Shown: piece by piece, positions 14,855 to 23,144 of the stretch
Layout of the letters: each line of letters begins with the position of its first letter
Position numbering within the stretch: the stretch's first letter is position 1
NCBI RefSeq assembly: GCF_000725625.1
Contig: NZ_KL647086.1
Location: 3,172-43,462, forward strand
Length of the DNA: 40,291 nucleotides
Reading direction: 5' to 3'
DNA from: Streptomyces sp. NRRL F-6676
GTDB lineage: Bacteria; Actinomycetota; Actinomycetes; Streptomycetales; Streptomycetaceae
Notes under the pieces: model-generated
Database searches by the model: none
What the model saw: only the letters and a program-made list of their open reading frames with translations
What the model was told of the DNA's origin: nothing
Made by a program: the position numbers and the translations under genes

Positions 14855-17389
14855 TCAGGCGTCGCCGCCCGGCCGGGTCGTTATGGTGCCCTTCCCGTCC
14901 AGGTCCCACACCCACACGCCGCCCACCCATGTACCGGGGTCACCGGTGAGGTCCTGCACGGTCTTGCGCAGCGCCTCGTCGCCCGCCTGCGGTGCCAGCA
15001 CCAGCACGCCCGCCTTCCAGTACGCGAAGTCGGCCCGCGCCTGCCGCCGCCAGCTGTCGAGCTCCAGGTTGGGCGCGGTGCCGCTGTTGCGGACGTCGCT
15101 GAAGAGGTTGGACGTGGCGCGCGGGACGGCGCCGTAGATGCCGATGCGGTCGGGTCCCCAGGGGCCGTTGAAGTAGCCGCCCGGCAGCCTGAAGCCGAGG
15201 CCGGCGGCGGTCTGCCAGTGCAGTGCCTCCGCGTACCCGGGGTCGGGCAGCGGCACCGGCACCAGGGTCTCGCCCGGGCCGACGTACGACTTGTAGGTGC
15301 CGTCCGCGATGAACGCCGGCACCTTCTCCCGGGGAACCGTCTTCAGCGGCGCCGGGACGATCGGCAGCAGCGCGGCGACGACGGCCGCCAGGCCGACGAG
15401 CCGCGCGCCCGTGAAGGCACCGGAACGGGACCCGGTCGCCGCCGTCGGCTTCGGCGCGAGGCGTTCCAGCGCCAGCGCGAGCAGCATGCCGAGCGCCGGC
15501 GCGCACACCATCGCCACGCGCCCCTCGATCACCGACTCGAACAGCGGCCGGTGCGCGAGCAGCTTCCACGGCCCCGGCAGCGTGGTGTCCGTGAGCGGGA
15601 GGCGCACCTTCGGCCCGAGCGACAGCAGCGCCGCCCCGGCCGCCGTGACCGCCAGCGCCTTGACCAGCGCCCTGTCCCACAGTCGTACGACGATGCCGAG
15701 CGCGAGCAGCGCCAGCGGCCAGCCGTAGAAGGCGTTCTGCTCGGTCGGGTTGAGCGACAGCGCGTTCGCGTGGTCCGCGTCGCCCGCCAGTGACCGCTCG
15801 GCGAAGGCGATCAGGGCGAGCGGGCTGTTGCCCGCGTTGTCGCCGTGCAGCACGCTCTTGTAGCTCTGCGGCCCGAAGAACTGCCAGTACAGCGCGAACG
15901 ACACCAGCGGCAGACAGACCGCCGCCGCGATCCCCAGCCCCTTCGCCAGCGGCCGCCACGCCGCCCGCGCCACGTCCCGGCGCACGACGGCGTAGGAGCC
16001 CGCGAACAGGACCAGCCCCAGCGCGGTGAGCAGCAGCGGCTCCTCGCCCAGATAGATCTGGTACGCCGTCATCACGCCGAGCACGATCCCGTCGCGCCCC
16101 ACGCGGGTGCCCGCGCACAGCCGCAGCGCCCGGTCGATCATCAGCGGGATCATGAACAGCACGACGAAGTTGGGGTGCGCGTTGGCGTGGCTGACCATCG
16201 GCGGCGCGAACGTGGCGAGCGCGGCCCCGGCGAAGGCCGCGCCCCGGTGCCGTACGACCCGCTTGACGATCAGCCAGTACCAGGCGGTGGCGGTGGCGGC
16301 GAGCCCCAGCGTCATCACCAGCGCCAGCGACACCGCGGGCCCGAGCCACAGCGTGAGCGGCGCGAACGGCACGCTCAGCCCCAGCATGACCGTGTTGGCC
16401 ATGAGGTTCACGCCGTCCGGGAAGCCCTGGAGGGTGGTGAACAGCGGGTTGCGCAGGTGACTGACGTTGTCGGCGGTGACCGCGAAGAACCACTCCCACT
16501 GGTTCTGGTCCTGGAGGGAGTCGGGCAGATAGCGGTGGTCGGGACCGGCCCAGCGGCCGGAGTACAGCAGGAAGGACAGCAGCAGGAACAGCACCGGCAC
16601 CAGCAGGTCGGCCGGGCGCACCGCGCGCACCTTGAGGACCGTGAGCTCGGCCAGCATGCGGCCGTAGTCCAGGGGCCGCACCTTCGAGCCGGGCTGGTGC
16701 GCCCAGCGCACCGGCACCTCGGCGACGGGCCAGCCGGAGCGGCGGAAGTGCTGGAGTATCTCCACGTCGATGCCCCAGCCGTCGAGCCGGGAGGCGGCGA
16801 ACGCCTCGCGCGCCCGGTCGCCGTCGAACAGCTTGAAGCCGCACTGGGTGTCGCGGATGCCGGGCACCGCGACCCCGCGTATCAGCACGTTCCCGGCCCG
16901 CCCGAGCAGTTCCCGTATCCGGTGCTGATGGCGTTCGATCGTGGCGCCGTCGGTCGCCCGGGAGCCGATCGCGGCCGCGCTGCCGTCGGCGAGGGCGGCC
17001 TCGAGCCGGTCCAGCTCCTCGATGGGCGCGGCCAGGTCGGCGTCGGTGACCAGCACCCGGCGCCCGCGCGAGGCGAGCACCCCGAGCCGCAGCGCATGGC
17101 CCTTGCCGCGGTTGGCGGGGCTGCTCAGCAGCCGTATGCGCGGATCGCGGGCGGCGGCCCCGGCCACCACCTCGCCGGTGGCGTCGGTGGAGCCGTCGTC
17201 CACGACGAGCACCTCCCACGCGTCCGGGCGCCCGTCGCCGCCCCCGCCGCTCTTGCTCAGATACGTGACGATCGCGTCCAGCGTGGGCGCCAGGCGCCGC
17301 TCCTCGTTGTACGCGGGCACGACGACCGTCAGGTCGATGGAGGTGGCCGACATGTCCTCTATGACGTCCTGGGCGGCGGTCCGGCTCAT
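14855..17389 (-). CDS. GT2 glycosyltransferase fused to polytopic GT-C-like membrane domain
   Basis: Large 844-residue protein. The N-terminal cytoplasmic domain (about 18-240) is a GT-A glycosyltransferase of the dolichyl/polyprenyl-phosphate sugar synthase group: VVPAYNE (23-29), VVDDGSTD (62-69), NRGKGHALR (93-101) and the DxD-type TDADLAAP (115-122). From about residue 250, many transmembrane helices follow, with a large outer loop containing acidic DQNQWEWF as in GT-C enzymes, and a soluble C-terminal domain of about 170 residues. It probably makes a polyprenyl-phosphate sugar and may transfer it outside the membrane. Its start overlaps the GntR stop by four bases, so the two are co-transcribed. 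The sugar and acceptor are unknown. Confidence 0.85.
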   Translation of the reverse strand: MSRTAAQDVIEDMSATSIDLTVVVPAYNEERRLAPTLDAIVTYLSKSGGGGDGRPDAWEVLVVDDGSTDATGEVVAGAAARDPRIRLLSSPANRGKGHALRLGVLASRGRRVLVTDADLAAPIEELDRLEAALADGSAAAIGSRATDGATIERHQHRIRELLGRAGNVLIRGVAVPGIRDTQCGFKLFDGDRAREAFAASRLDGWGIDVEILQHFRRSGWPVAEVPVRWAHQPGSKVRPLDYGRMLAELTVLKVRAVRPADLLVPVLFLLLSFLLYSGRWAGPDHRYLPDSLQDQNQWEWFFAVTADNVSHLRNPLFTTLQGFPDGVNLMANTVMLGLSVPFAPLTLWLGPAVSLALVMTLGLAATATAWYWLIVKRVVRHRGAAFAGAALATFAPPMVSHANAHPNFVVLFMIPLMIDRALRLCAGTRVGRDGIVLGVMTAYQIYLGEEPLLLTALGLVLFAGSYAVVRRDVARAAWRPLAKGLGIAAAVCLPLVSFALYWQFFGPQSYKSVLHGDNAGNSPLALIAFAERSLAGDADHANALSLNPTEQNAFYGWPLALLALGIVVRLWDRALVKALAVTAAGAALLSLGPKVRLPLTDTTLPGPWKLLAHRPLFESVIEGRVAMVCAPALGMLLALALERLAPKPTAATGSRSGAFTGARLVGLAAVVAALLPIVPAPLKTVPREKVPAFIADGTYKSYVGPGETLVPVPLPDPGYAEALHWQTAAGLGFRLPGGYFNGPWGPDRIGIYGAVPRATSNLFSDVRNSGTAPNLELDSWRRQARADFAYWKAGVLVLAPQAGDEALRKTVQDLTGDPGTWVGGVWVWDLDGKGTITTRPGGDA

Positions 17390-18138
17390 CCGACGGCCGC
17401 CAGCCGTTCCAGCAGGGCCAGGGAGTGCGCGTCGTACGCGGTGACGACGGCGTGCGCGCCGGCCGGGTCGCGGCGGGCGAGCGCGTCGACGAGATCGGTG
17501 TGGCCGGCCCAGAGCAGCCCCCGCAGCGGGGGCGCCCCCGCGGGCCGGTCGGGGTCCGGGGGGTCCGTCCGGTTCCCGGGGGCGGTGACCCGGCGCAGGT
17601 GCTGCACCGCGCACGCCCAGGTCTGCACGCGCAGCCGGTGCAGGAAGTCGGTCAGATACGGGTTGCCGCACAGCCCGCCCAGCTCGCGCCAGAAGCGGAC
17701 GTCGTAGCCGATGAGCACGTCGAGGTCGCCCGCGGCGGCCGCGCGCCGGGCCTCCTCGCCGCGCCGCCGCACCCCGGCGAGCGCGCCGGCCGCGCCGGGA
17801 TCGGCGTCCAGGTCGATGCCGGTCGCGGTGAGCCGGCGGAAGATGCCGTCGGTGACCAGCGCGCGGGCCTGGAGCATGCCGCGGTAGTCCGCGAGGGAGT
17901 AGGCGCGCACCTCGAAGCCGCGGTGCTGCACCGCGTCGAGCAGCCCCTGCGCGGACAGGTCGACCAGCGCCTCGCGGACCGGGGTGGCCGAGACGCCGTA
18001 CTGCTCGGCGATCTCCTTCACCGTGAACTCCTGCCCCGGCTGGAGCCGGCCGGCCAGCACCTCGTCGCGGAGCGCGTCCGCGAGCTGCTGCCGCAGGGTG
18101 CTGCGGGTTACGGCGCCGTTGCCGCCGATGCCGGGCAT
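17386..18138 (-). CDS. GntR-family regulator (FadR subfamily)
   Basis: Predicted 250-residue repressor. The winged helix (about 10-75) contains LADALRDEVLAGRLQPGQ and YGVSATPVREALVDLSAQG; the C-terminal helical FCD-type domain has the buried segment YDVRFWRELGGLCGNPYL and a later HTDLVDAL with a candidate metal-binding His. A Pro-rich insert (about 190-205) interrupts this domain. ATG at 18138 has a GAGCGAGG ribosome site; the open frame above it encodes basic, non-conserved sequence. It is the first gene of the operon with the glycosyltransferase and may control it, which would be unusual for a FadR-type protein whose ligands are commonly small carboxylates. Confidence 0.9.
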   Translation of the reverse strand: MPGIGGNGAVTRSTLRQQLADALRDEVLAGRLQPGQEFTVKEIAEQYGVSATPVREALVDLSAQGLLDAVQHRGFEVRAYSLADYRGMLQARALVTDGIFRRLTATGIDLDADPGAAGALAGVRRRGEEARRAAAAGDLDVLIGYDVRFWRELGGLCGNPYLTDFLHRLRVQTWACAVQHLRRVTAPGNRTDPPDPDRPAGAPPLRGLLWAGHTDLVDALARRDPAGAHAVVTAYDAHSLALLERLAAVG

Positions 18139-18475
18139 GCTGGCCTCGCTCCCATCCGCGCTGAGGTCGCGCGCGGGTGCGCGCGGGGGACGTGCGTCCG
18201 CGAAACGTACGTACGCGCGAGGCACGCACCTTTCTCCGAGCACGTCACCTTACGCTGCACGGGTTGCGGGCAGGGGCGGACCGTGGTGGCGGGGATCGCG
18301 GGTCCGCGTCGCGGGAGCGTGGGTCCCGTGGCGTGACACTGTTCCGGCCCGGTCACGGTCGGGTGCGGGACGGAACCGGACCCGGGCCCGGGTCGGTCGT
18401 GAACCGCGACGGTCACTATTCTCGGCCGGGGTTCCAGGCACGGGGGCGGCGGCCCCGGGGGAGGACGGTGCGGCG
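18139..18475. promoter_or_regulatory. Divergent promoter region between GntR and Ser/Thr kinase genes
   Basis: No gene is seen in these 337 bases. Two perfect palindromes stand out: CGTACGTACG (18206-18215), 68 bases before the GntR start and a plausible site for autoregulation, and the 16-bp GACCCGGGCCCGGGTC (18379-18394), closer to the kinase. A TATTCT hexamer at 18417 could be a -10 box for the kinase, but has no good -35 partner. Confidence 0.5.
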
Positions 18476-20134
18476 GTGGAGCAGCTCGGTGCGGGGGATC
18501 CGCAGGTCATCGGGGGGTACCGGCTGCTGGCGCGGCTCGGCGCCGGGGGCATGGGGAACGTGTATCTGGCCCGGTCCGACCGGGGCCGCACGGTCGCCGT
18601 GAAGCTCGTCCGGCGGGAGCTGGCCGAGCGGGAGGAGTTCCGCGCGCGGTTCCGCCAGGAGGTCGGGGCGGCGCGCCGGGTCGGCGGGGACTGGACCGCG
18701 CCGGTCCTGGACGCCGACACCGAGGCCGAGGTCCCGTGGGTGGCCACCGGGTACGTCGCCGGGCCGTCCCTGGAGTCCGTGATCAGCCGCGACCACGGCC
18801 CGCTGCCGGAGAGTTCCGTACGCTCCCTCGCGGCCGGGCTCGCGGGCGCCCTGCGCGACATCCACGCGGCCGGGCTCATCCACCGCGATCTCAAGCCGTC
18901 CAACGTGCTCGTCACGATCGACGGGCCGCGCGTCATCGACTTCGGCATCGCGCGGGCGCTGGAGACGGCGGGCGACGAGGGCCTCACCCGCACCGGCGCG
19001 CTGGTCGGCTCGCCCGGGTTCATGGCGCCCGAACAGGTGCGCGGCGACCGGATCACCCCGGCCTGCGACGTCTTCTGCCTCGGCTCGCTGCTCGCCTACG
19101 CGGCCACCGGGGAGCTGCCGTTCGGCGCGGCGGACAGCGGGGCGCACGCGCTGATGTTCCGCATCGCGCAGGAGGAGCCGGACCTGGCGAAGGTGCCGGA
19201 GGGGCTGGCCGGTCTGGTACGGGACTGTCTGCACAAGGACCCGGCGCGGCGGCCCTCACCGGCCCAGGTGCTGGCCCGGACGGGGGCCGGGGACACGCTG
19301 GCCGACGGGCGGCTGGGGGAGCCGTGGCTGCCGGGGGCGCTGGTGGCGCAGCTGGGGCGGCACGCGGTGCGGCTGCTGGAGGTGGAGAGCCCGGGGCCGG
19401 TGGCGTCCGCCCCGGGGGTGGAGAGTCCGGGGCCGGTGGCGTCCGCCCCGGGGGATGTGGTGCGGACGCCCACGCAGGTGGTCGGCGGGAGTGGAGGCGC
19501 GGGCGGGTACGCGGGCGCGGGCGGGGGTACGCCGCCCCCGCCCGCGTACCCGGGTTTCGGGCCGCCTTCCGTGCCGGCGCCTGCCCCGGTGCCCGCGCCG
19601 AGGGCAAGCCGGCGGGGGACTCTCGCGCTGGTCGCCGTGGCGGTGGTCGTGGCGCTGGGCGCGGGTGGGGCGGTGCTGGCGGTGATGCGGGGCGAGGGCG
19701 ACGGCGGCGGTGGCGGCACGGGCGGGCACGGGGGCACGGCGTCCGCGTCCGCCACGACCGGGTCGCCGTCCACCGGCACGGGGGCGGTGCCGGAGGGATA
19801 CGTCGGGACGTGGACGGCGAGCATCGACAACGCGAACGGGCACAGTACGCGGCGGCTGGTCGTGAAGCAGGGAAAGGTGGGGGAGAAGGTGCTGACGCTC
19901 ACGGCGGAGGGGCCGGCGGGGAGCGGGACGTACCACTGCGTGTTCGTGGCGGAGCTGGCGGCGGAGCCGGTGGAGGGCGGGCCGGTGTCGATCGGGCCGT
20001 CCACGGTGCGGGACGCCCGCCCGGCAACGTCCTGCACCCCGGGGGACCCGACCCGGCTGACCCTCCTCCCGGACGGCCACCTGCGCCGCACGACGAGCGA
20101 CGGCGAGTCCCTGACATACGCCCGCCGGGGCTGA
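18476..20134 (+). CDS. Transmembrane Ser/Thr protein kinase
   Basis: Hanks-type kinase of 552 residues, with all catalytic motifs present: glycine loop GAGGMG (22-27), ATP lysine K43 in VAVKLV, HRDLKPSN (136-143), DFG (155-157) and MAPEQ. Activity is therefore likely. After the kinase domain (to about 270) comes a Pro/Gly linker with a duplicated 12-residue unit, one transmembrane helix (about 381-403: TLALVAVAVVVALGAGGAVL) and an outer C-terminal domain of about 130 residues with two Cys, beginning GYVGTWTASIDN. That domain is a lipocalin-like or sensor module of unknown ligand. GTG at 18476 lies after GGAGGACG. It is divergent from gntR. Confidence 0.93.
   Translation: MEQLGAGDPQVIGGYRLLARLGAGGMGNVYLARSDRGRTVAVKLVRRELAEREEFRARFRQEVGAARRVGGDWTAPVLDADTEAEVPWVATGYVAGPSLESVISRDHGPLPESSVRSLAAGLAGALRDIHAAGLIHRDLKPSNVLVTIDGPRVIDFGIARALETAGDEGLTRTGALVGSPGFMAPEQVRGDRITPACDVFCLGSLLAYAATGELPFGAADSGAHALMFRIAQEEPDLAKVPEGLAGLVRDCLHKDPARRPSPAQVLARTGAGDTLADGRLGEPWLPGALVAQLGRHAVRLLEVESPGPVASAPGVESPGPVASAPGDVVRTPTQVVGGSGGAGGYAGAGGGTPPPPAYPGFGPPSVPAPAPVPAPRASRRGTLALVAVAVVVALGAGGAVLAVMRGEGDGGGGGTGGHGGTASASATTGSPSTGTGAVPEGYVGTWTASIDNANGHSTRRLVVKQGKVGEKVLTLTAEGPAGSGTYHCVFVAELAAEPVEGGPVSIGPSTVRDARPATSCTPGDPTRLTLLPDGHLRRTTSDGESLTYARRG
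19382..19453 (+). repeat. 36-bp tandem duplication in kinase linker
   Basis: Two copies (19382-19417 and 19418-19453), differing by one base, each encode VESPGPVASAPG. They lengthen the juxtamembrane linker between the kinase domain and the membrane helix, in frame. Confidence 0.93.
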
Positions 20135-20163
20135 GTGGACCCCGAACGGGGCTTCGCCCCGTT

Positions 20164-20232
20164 GCGCAGTTCCCCGCGCCCCTAAAAAGCAGGGGGCGCC
20201 ACCTGCTTTTTTAGGGGCGCGGGGAACTGCGC
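20164..20232. terminator. Long inverted repeat between convergent kinase and SLATT genes
   Basis: A nearly perfect 30-bp stem pairs 20164-20193 with 20202-20232 (one extra T on the right) around an 8-base loop. The arms share GCGCAGTTCCCCGCGCCCCT with copies at 1641 and, inverted, 36869. The apex contains an A tract and a T tract, so it should terminate transcription from both convergent genes. It also begins the longer dispersed repeat that continues to 20372. Confidence 0.75.
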
Positions 20233-20372
20233 GATCAACCACGACGCACCCGCACCCGCCCACGAACCCACCCACCCGAGCTCTCCGGCGCCCTCCCCAC
20301 CCACCCCGGGGGGCCTGGGGGCGGAGCCCCCAGGTCAGGGACGGGACGGGTAGGGGCGGCGGGGGCGAAAAA
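20214..20372. repeat. Dispersed ~155-bp intergenic repeat, copy A
   Basis: From GGGGCGCGGGGAACTGCGCG to GGGGCGGCGGGGGCGAAAAA, this matches 36869-37021 in order and spacing, including the ACCCACCCACCCGAGCTCT block and a 9-bp hairpin CCTGGGGGC-GGA-GCCCCCAGG (20314-20334). It ends exactly at the stop codon of the SLATT-like gene. A third, shortened copy of its last 30 bases is at 40096-40128. No ORF is evident. Confidence 0.8.
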
Positions 20373-21149
20373 CTACCCCCGCGGCTCCGGCGGACGTTGG
20401 CGCGGCATGTGCGGCCGGGGCAACGACGCCCGCGCCCCCGCCACCGGCGGCGCCTCCGGCCGCGGCGGCCCCACCCCCACCTCCCCCCGCACGGAAGCGA
20501 CCCCCACCCCCCGGAACTCCACCATCCACCCCGCCGTCTCCCCCCGCACCAGCTCCCCCACGTCCTCGGCGAACCCCCGCAGCACCCCCAGGCACCGCTC
20601 CGCCGCCTCCGCGGCAGTCCCCTCCGCCGGCCCCAGCACCTCCCGCACACTCTCCGCCGCCCAGTCGAACTGCAACGCCCGCAGCCTCCGCTGCACCGCC
20701 TGCGCCGTCGCCACGTCCCGCATCCACCCGGACGTCACCCCGAAGAACCGGTCCCCGGCCACGCACGCCGCCCCGAGCAGCAGCGCGACATACGCCCACG
20801 GCACCACCCCGCCGACCACCCCGGTCACGTCGAGCAGCGGCAGCACCGCCCCGCACACACCCCCCGCCGCCGCCCCGCCCCGCAGCACCCGCGCCGCCCG
20901 CCGCTTGCCGACCCGGTCGGCGAGGTACCACGCGACCGTGTCCAGCGCCCCGCGCTCCACCCACAGGTACAGCTCGTGCAGCCGCTCGGCCGGCTCCCCC
21001 CAGTCACCCTGCGGAAACGGCCGCCCGGCGAGGTCGACCGGCCACGGCCGGACACCCCCGCCACCCCGGACGCTCCCCTCGCCCCGGCCGTTCTCCTCAC
21101 CCCGGCCACCCCCGCGCGGACCCTCCGGCTGCACTCCCGGCTGACTCAC
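20373..21149 (-). CDS. SLATT-domain-like membrane protein
   Basis: A 258-residue protein. After a Gly-rich disordered N-terminus (1-45), a conserved WGEPAERLHELYLWVERGA segment leads to two close transmembrane helices (about 90-135: GGVCGAVLPLLDVTGVV and PWAYVALLLGAACVAG), then DRFFGVTSGWMRDVATAQA and a long helical region. This is the arrangement of SLATT proteins, two-helix membrane proteins proposed to act as pore or effector units, often beside nucleotide-signalling systems. Here no such partner gene is adjacent. GTG at 21149 is chosen because AGGAGGGA lies 6 bases before it. The C-terminus is Pro/Arg-rich. Confidence 0.7.
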   Translation of the reverse strand: MSQPGVQPEGPRGGGRGEENGRGEGSVRGGGGVRPWPVDLAGRPFPQGDWGEPAERLHELYLWVERGALDTVAWYLADRVGKRRAARVLRGGAAAGGVCGAVLPLLDVTGVVGGVVPWAYVALLLGAACVAGDRFFGVTSGWMRDVATAQAVQRRLRALQFDWAAESVREVLGPAEGTAAEAAERCLGVLRGFAEDVGELVRGETAGWMVEFRGVGVASVRGEVGVGPPRPEAPPVAGARASLPRPHMPRQRPPEPRG

Positions 21150-21426
21150 CCGGCACTCCCTCCTGAACGGCACGGCCCCCCTTCCTACCGCCCAATGGGT
21201 GGCGAGGGAGCGGGTTTCGCCGCTTATCCGCCAGGACGGGGGGCTTGGTCAGGTATAGGGCGCCCCCCGATTTCACTCGAAAGAGTGGCGGAGCGCAGCT
21301 GCCGGAGAGCACGTAGGCTCGTGCCGAGCGGAAAAACCGAGCCCGCGCGCACCCGCGTCCGAGCGGGGACGGGCGGCCACGAGCCGCACAGAAGCGCACA
21401 CGTGCCGTACACAACAGGAGCTGATC
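21150..21426. promoter_or_regulatory. Divergent intergenic region before ybaB
   Basis: This 277-bp gap separates the minus-strand SLATT-like gene from ybaB-recR and must contain both promoters. The only structure noted is a small hairpin CACTC-GAAA-GAGTG (21274-21287) with a stable GNRA-like loop, about 140 bases before ybaB. No confident -10/-35 pair and no small RNA were recognised. Confidence 0.35.
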
Positions 21427-21768
21427 GTGATCCCCGGTGGTGGCCAGCCCAACATGCAGCAGCTGCTCCAGCAGGCCCAGAAGATGCAAGCGGACCTCGC
21501 CCGGGCCCAGGAGGAACTGGCGCGCACGGAGGTCGACGGGCAGTCGGGCGGCGGCCTGGTGAAGGCGACCGTGACCGGTTCCGGCGAGCTGAGGGCGCTG
21601 AGGATCGACCCGAAGGCGGTGGACCCGGAGGACACCGAGACCCTGGCCGACCTGGTCGTCGCGGCCGTCCAGGCGGCCAACGAGAACGCGCAGACCCTCC
21701 AGCAGCAGAAGCTCGGCCCGCTGGCCCAGGGCCTGGGCGGCGGCGGCATCCCCGGTCTGCCGTTCTGA
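21427..21768 (+). CDS. YbaB/EbfC nucleoid-associated protein
   Basis: A 113-residue DNA-binding protein of the YbaB/EbfC family, which forms dimers with a tweezer shape and coats the nucleoid. Visible features are the Gln/Met-rich N-terminal helix ([20 protein letters not shown]), the beta strands [20 protein letters not shown], and the helix [20 protein letters not shown] at 21427 has AGGAG five to six bases upstream. It precedes recR, the partner it is next to in most bacteria. Confidence 0.96.
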   Translation: MIPGGGQPNMQQLLQQAQKMQADLARAQEELARTEVDGQSGGGLVKATVTGSGELRALRIDPKAVDPEDTETLADLVVAAVQAANENAQTLQQQKLGPLAQGLGGGGIPGLPF

Positions 21769-21829
21769 CGTCCCCCTGACGTCCCTTCTCAGTGGCACGG
21801 CGGCCAACTACCGTACGTACCAAGGAACC

Positions 21830-21859
21830 GAGCCCGGCACCGCACGGAGGACCGGGCTC
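21830..21859 (+). promoter_or_regulatory. Hairpin in the ybaB-recR intergenic region
   Basis: GAGCCCGG (21830-21837) pairs with CCGGGCTC (21852-21859), 14-base loop, ending 20 bases before the recR start. It could attenuate read-through from ybaB or stabilise a processed recR mRNA. The loop carries GGAGGA, a ribosome-site-like sequence that the hairpin might expose. Confidence 0.45.
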
Positions 21860-21879
21860 ACACGGGAAAGGCACATCCG

Positions 21880-22479
21880 TTGTACGAAGGCGTGGTCCAG
21901 GACCTCATCGACGAGCTGGGGCGGCTGCCCGGCGTCGGTCCGAAGAGCGCGCAGCGGATCGCCTTCCACATCCTCCAGGCGGAGCCGACCGACGTACGCC
22001 GCCTCGCGCAGGCGCTGCTCGAGGTGAAGGCGAAGGTCCGCTTCTGCGCGGTGTGCGGCAACGTCGCCCAGGAGGAGCACTGCGCCATCTGCCGTGACCC
22101 CCGCCGCGACCTGGCCGTCATCTGTGTGGTGGAGGAGCCGAAGGACGTGGTCGCCATCGAGCGCACCCGCGAGTTCCGCGGCCGCTACCACGTGCTGGGC
22201 GGCGCCATCAGCCCGATCGAGGGCGTCGGCCCCGACGACCTGCGCATCCGGGAGCTGCTCGCCCGCCTCGCGGACGGCGCGGTCAACGAGCTGATCCTGG
22301 CCACGGACCCCAACCTGGAGGGCGAGGCCACCGCCACGTACCTCGCCCGGATGATCAAACCCATGGGCCTCAAGGTCACCCGCCTGGCCAGCGGCCTCCC
22401 GGTGGGCGGCGACCTGGAATACGCGGACGAGGTGACCCTCGGCCGCGCCTTCGAGGGGAGACGACTCCTAGATGTCTGA
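21880..22479 (+). CDS. recR: Recombination mediator RecR
   Basis: A 199-residue recombinational repair protein that works with RecF/RecO to load RecA on gapped DNA. Domains in order are the N-terminal helix-hairpin-helix ([20 protein letters not shown]), the four-Cys zinc site ([16 protein letters not shown]), a Toprim domain from [11 protein letters not shown] to [15 protein letters not shown], and the C-terminal Walker-like [19 protein letters not shown]. The TTG start at 21880 gives the standard N-terminus [18 protein letters not shown]. Its end overlaps the DUF5063 gene by 8 bases. Confidence 0.98.
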   Translation: MYEGVVQDLIDELGRLPGVGPKSAQRIAFHILQAEPTDVRRLAQALLEVKAKVRFCAVCGNVAQEEHCAICRDPRRDLAVICVVEEPKDVVAIERTREFRGRYHVLGGAISPIEGVGPDDLRIRELLARLADGAVNELILATDPNLEGEATATYLARMIKPMGLKVTRLASGLPVGGDLEYADEVTLGRAFEGRRLLDV

Positions 22480-23131
22480 CGCCACGCTGCACTCCAAGAC
22501 CCAGAACCCCGACGACTTCGCGGTCCAGGTCGCCGACCAGATCGAGAGCTTCCTGGTCGCCGTCACCGAGGTCGCCCGGGGCGACGAGCCGGACTCGGCC
22601 GTCCCGTTCCTCCTCCTGGAGGTCTCCCAGCTGCTGCTGGCCGGCGGCCGGCTCGGCGCGCACGAGGACTTCCTCCCCGAGGAGCGCTACGAGCCCGACC
22701 CGGGCCCCGAGCCGGACGTCGACGAGCTGCGCGAACGCCTGGCCAGGATGCTGGACCCGGTGGACGTCTACTCGGAGGTCTTCGACCCCTACGAGCCCCG
22801 CAAGGCCCCGGTCCCGGCCCGCATCTCGGACGACCTCGCGGACGTCATCACCGACCTGCGCCACGGCATGGCCCACTACCGCGCGGGCCGCAGCACCGAG
22901 GCCCTGTGGTGGTGGCAGTTCTCCTACTTCTCCAACTGGGGCTCCACCGCCTCCGCGACCCTGCGCGCCCTCCAGTCCCTGGTCGCCCACGTCCGCCTCA
23001 ACCAGCCCCTGGAAGAACTCGACGGCCTGGACACCGACCAGGACCTCGGCGAGGAGATCCTCGCGGAGGAGGCGGGCCGCGTCATGGCGGAGGAGATCGG
23101 CGAGCCGCTGGGCGTGCGCCCGGTGAGGTGA
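22472..23131 (+). CDS. DUF5063 domain protein
   Basis: A 219-residue acidic soluble protein of the DUF5063 family. Segments that identify it are [19 protein letters not shown], the acidic [18 protein letters not shown] stretch and the aromatic block [19 protein letters not shown]. Function is unknown. It is translated from an ATG inside the recR end (8-base overlap, no strong ribosome site of its own beyond GGGGAGA), so expression is coupled to recR. This pairing with recR suggests, but does not show, a role linked to DNA repair. Confidence 0.9.
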   Translation: MSDATLHSKTQNPDDFAVQVADQIESFLVAVTEVARGDEPDSAVPFLLLEVSQLLLAGGRLGAHEDFLPEERYEPDPGPEPDVDELRERLARMLDPVDVYSEVFDPYEPRKAPVPARISDDLADVITDLRHGMAHYRAGRSTEALWWWQFSYFSNWGSTASATLRALQSLVAHVRLNQPLEELDGLDTDQDLGEEILAEEAGRVMAEEIGEPLGVRPVR

Positions 23132-23144
23132 CACCACGCGGCAC

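Noticed and set aside
20164..20232. Possible insertion-sequence terminal repeats
   Set aside because: The inverted repeat encloses only 8 bases, and the neighbouring copies carry no transposase; a palindromic intergenic element/terminator explains it better.
20373..21149. SLATT protein as an effector of a CBASS-like nucleotide defence system
   Set aside because: SLATT proteins can be such effectors, but no cyclase or nucleotide sensor gene lies nearby; the neighbours are a Ser/Thr kinase and core repair genes.
21180..21426. Possible small stable RNA (SRP-type) ahead of ybaB
   Set aside because: Considered because ybaB/recR lie near the SRP RNA in some actinobacteria, but no conserved SRP loop or long stem was found.
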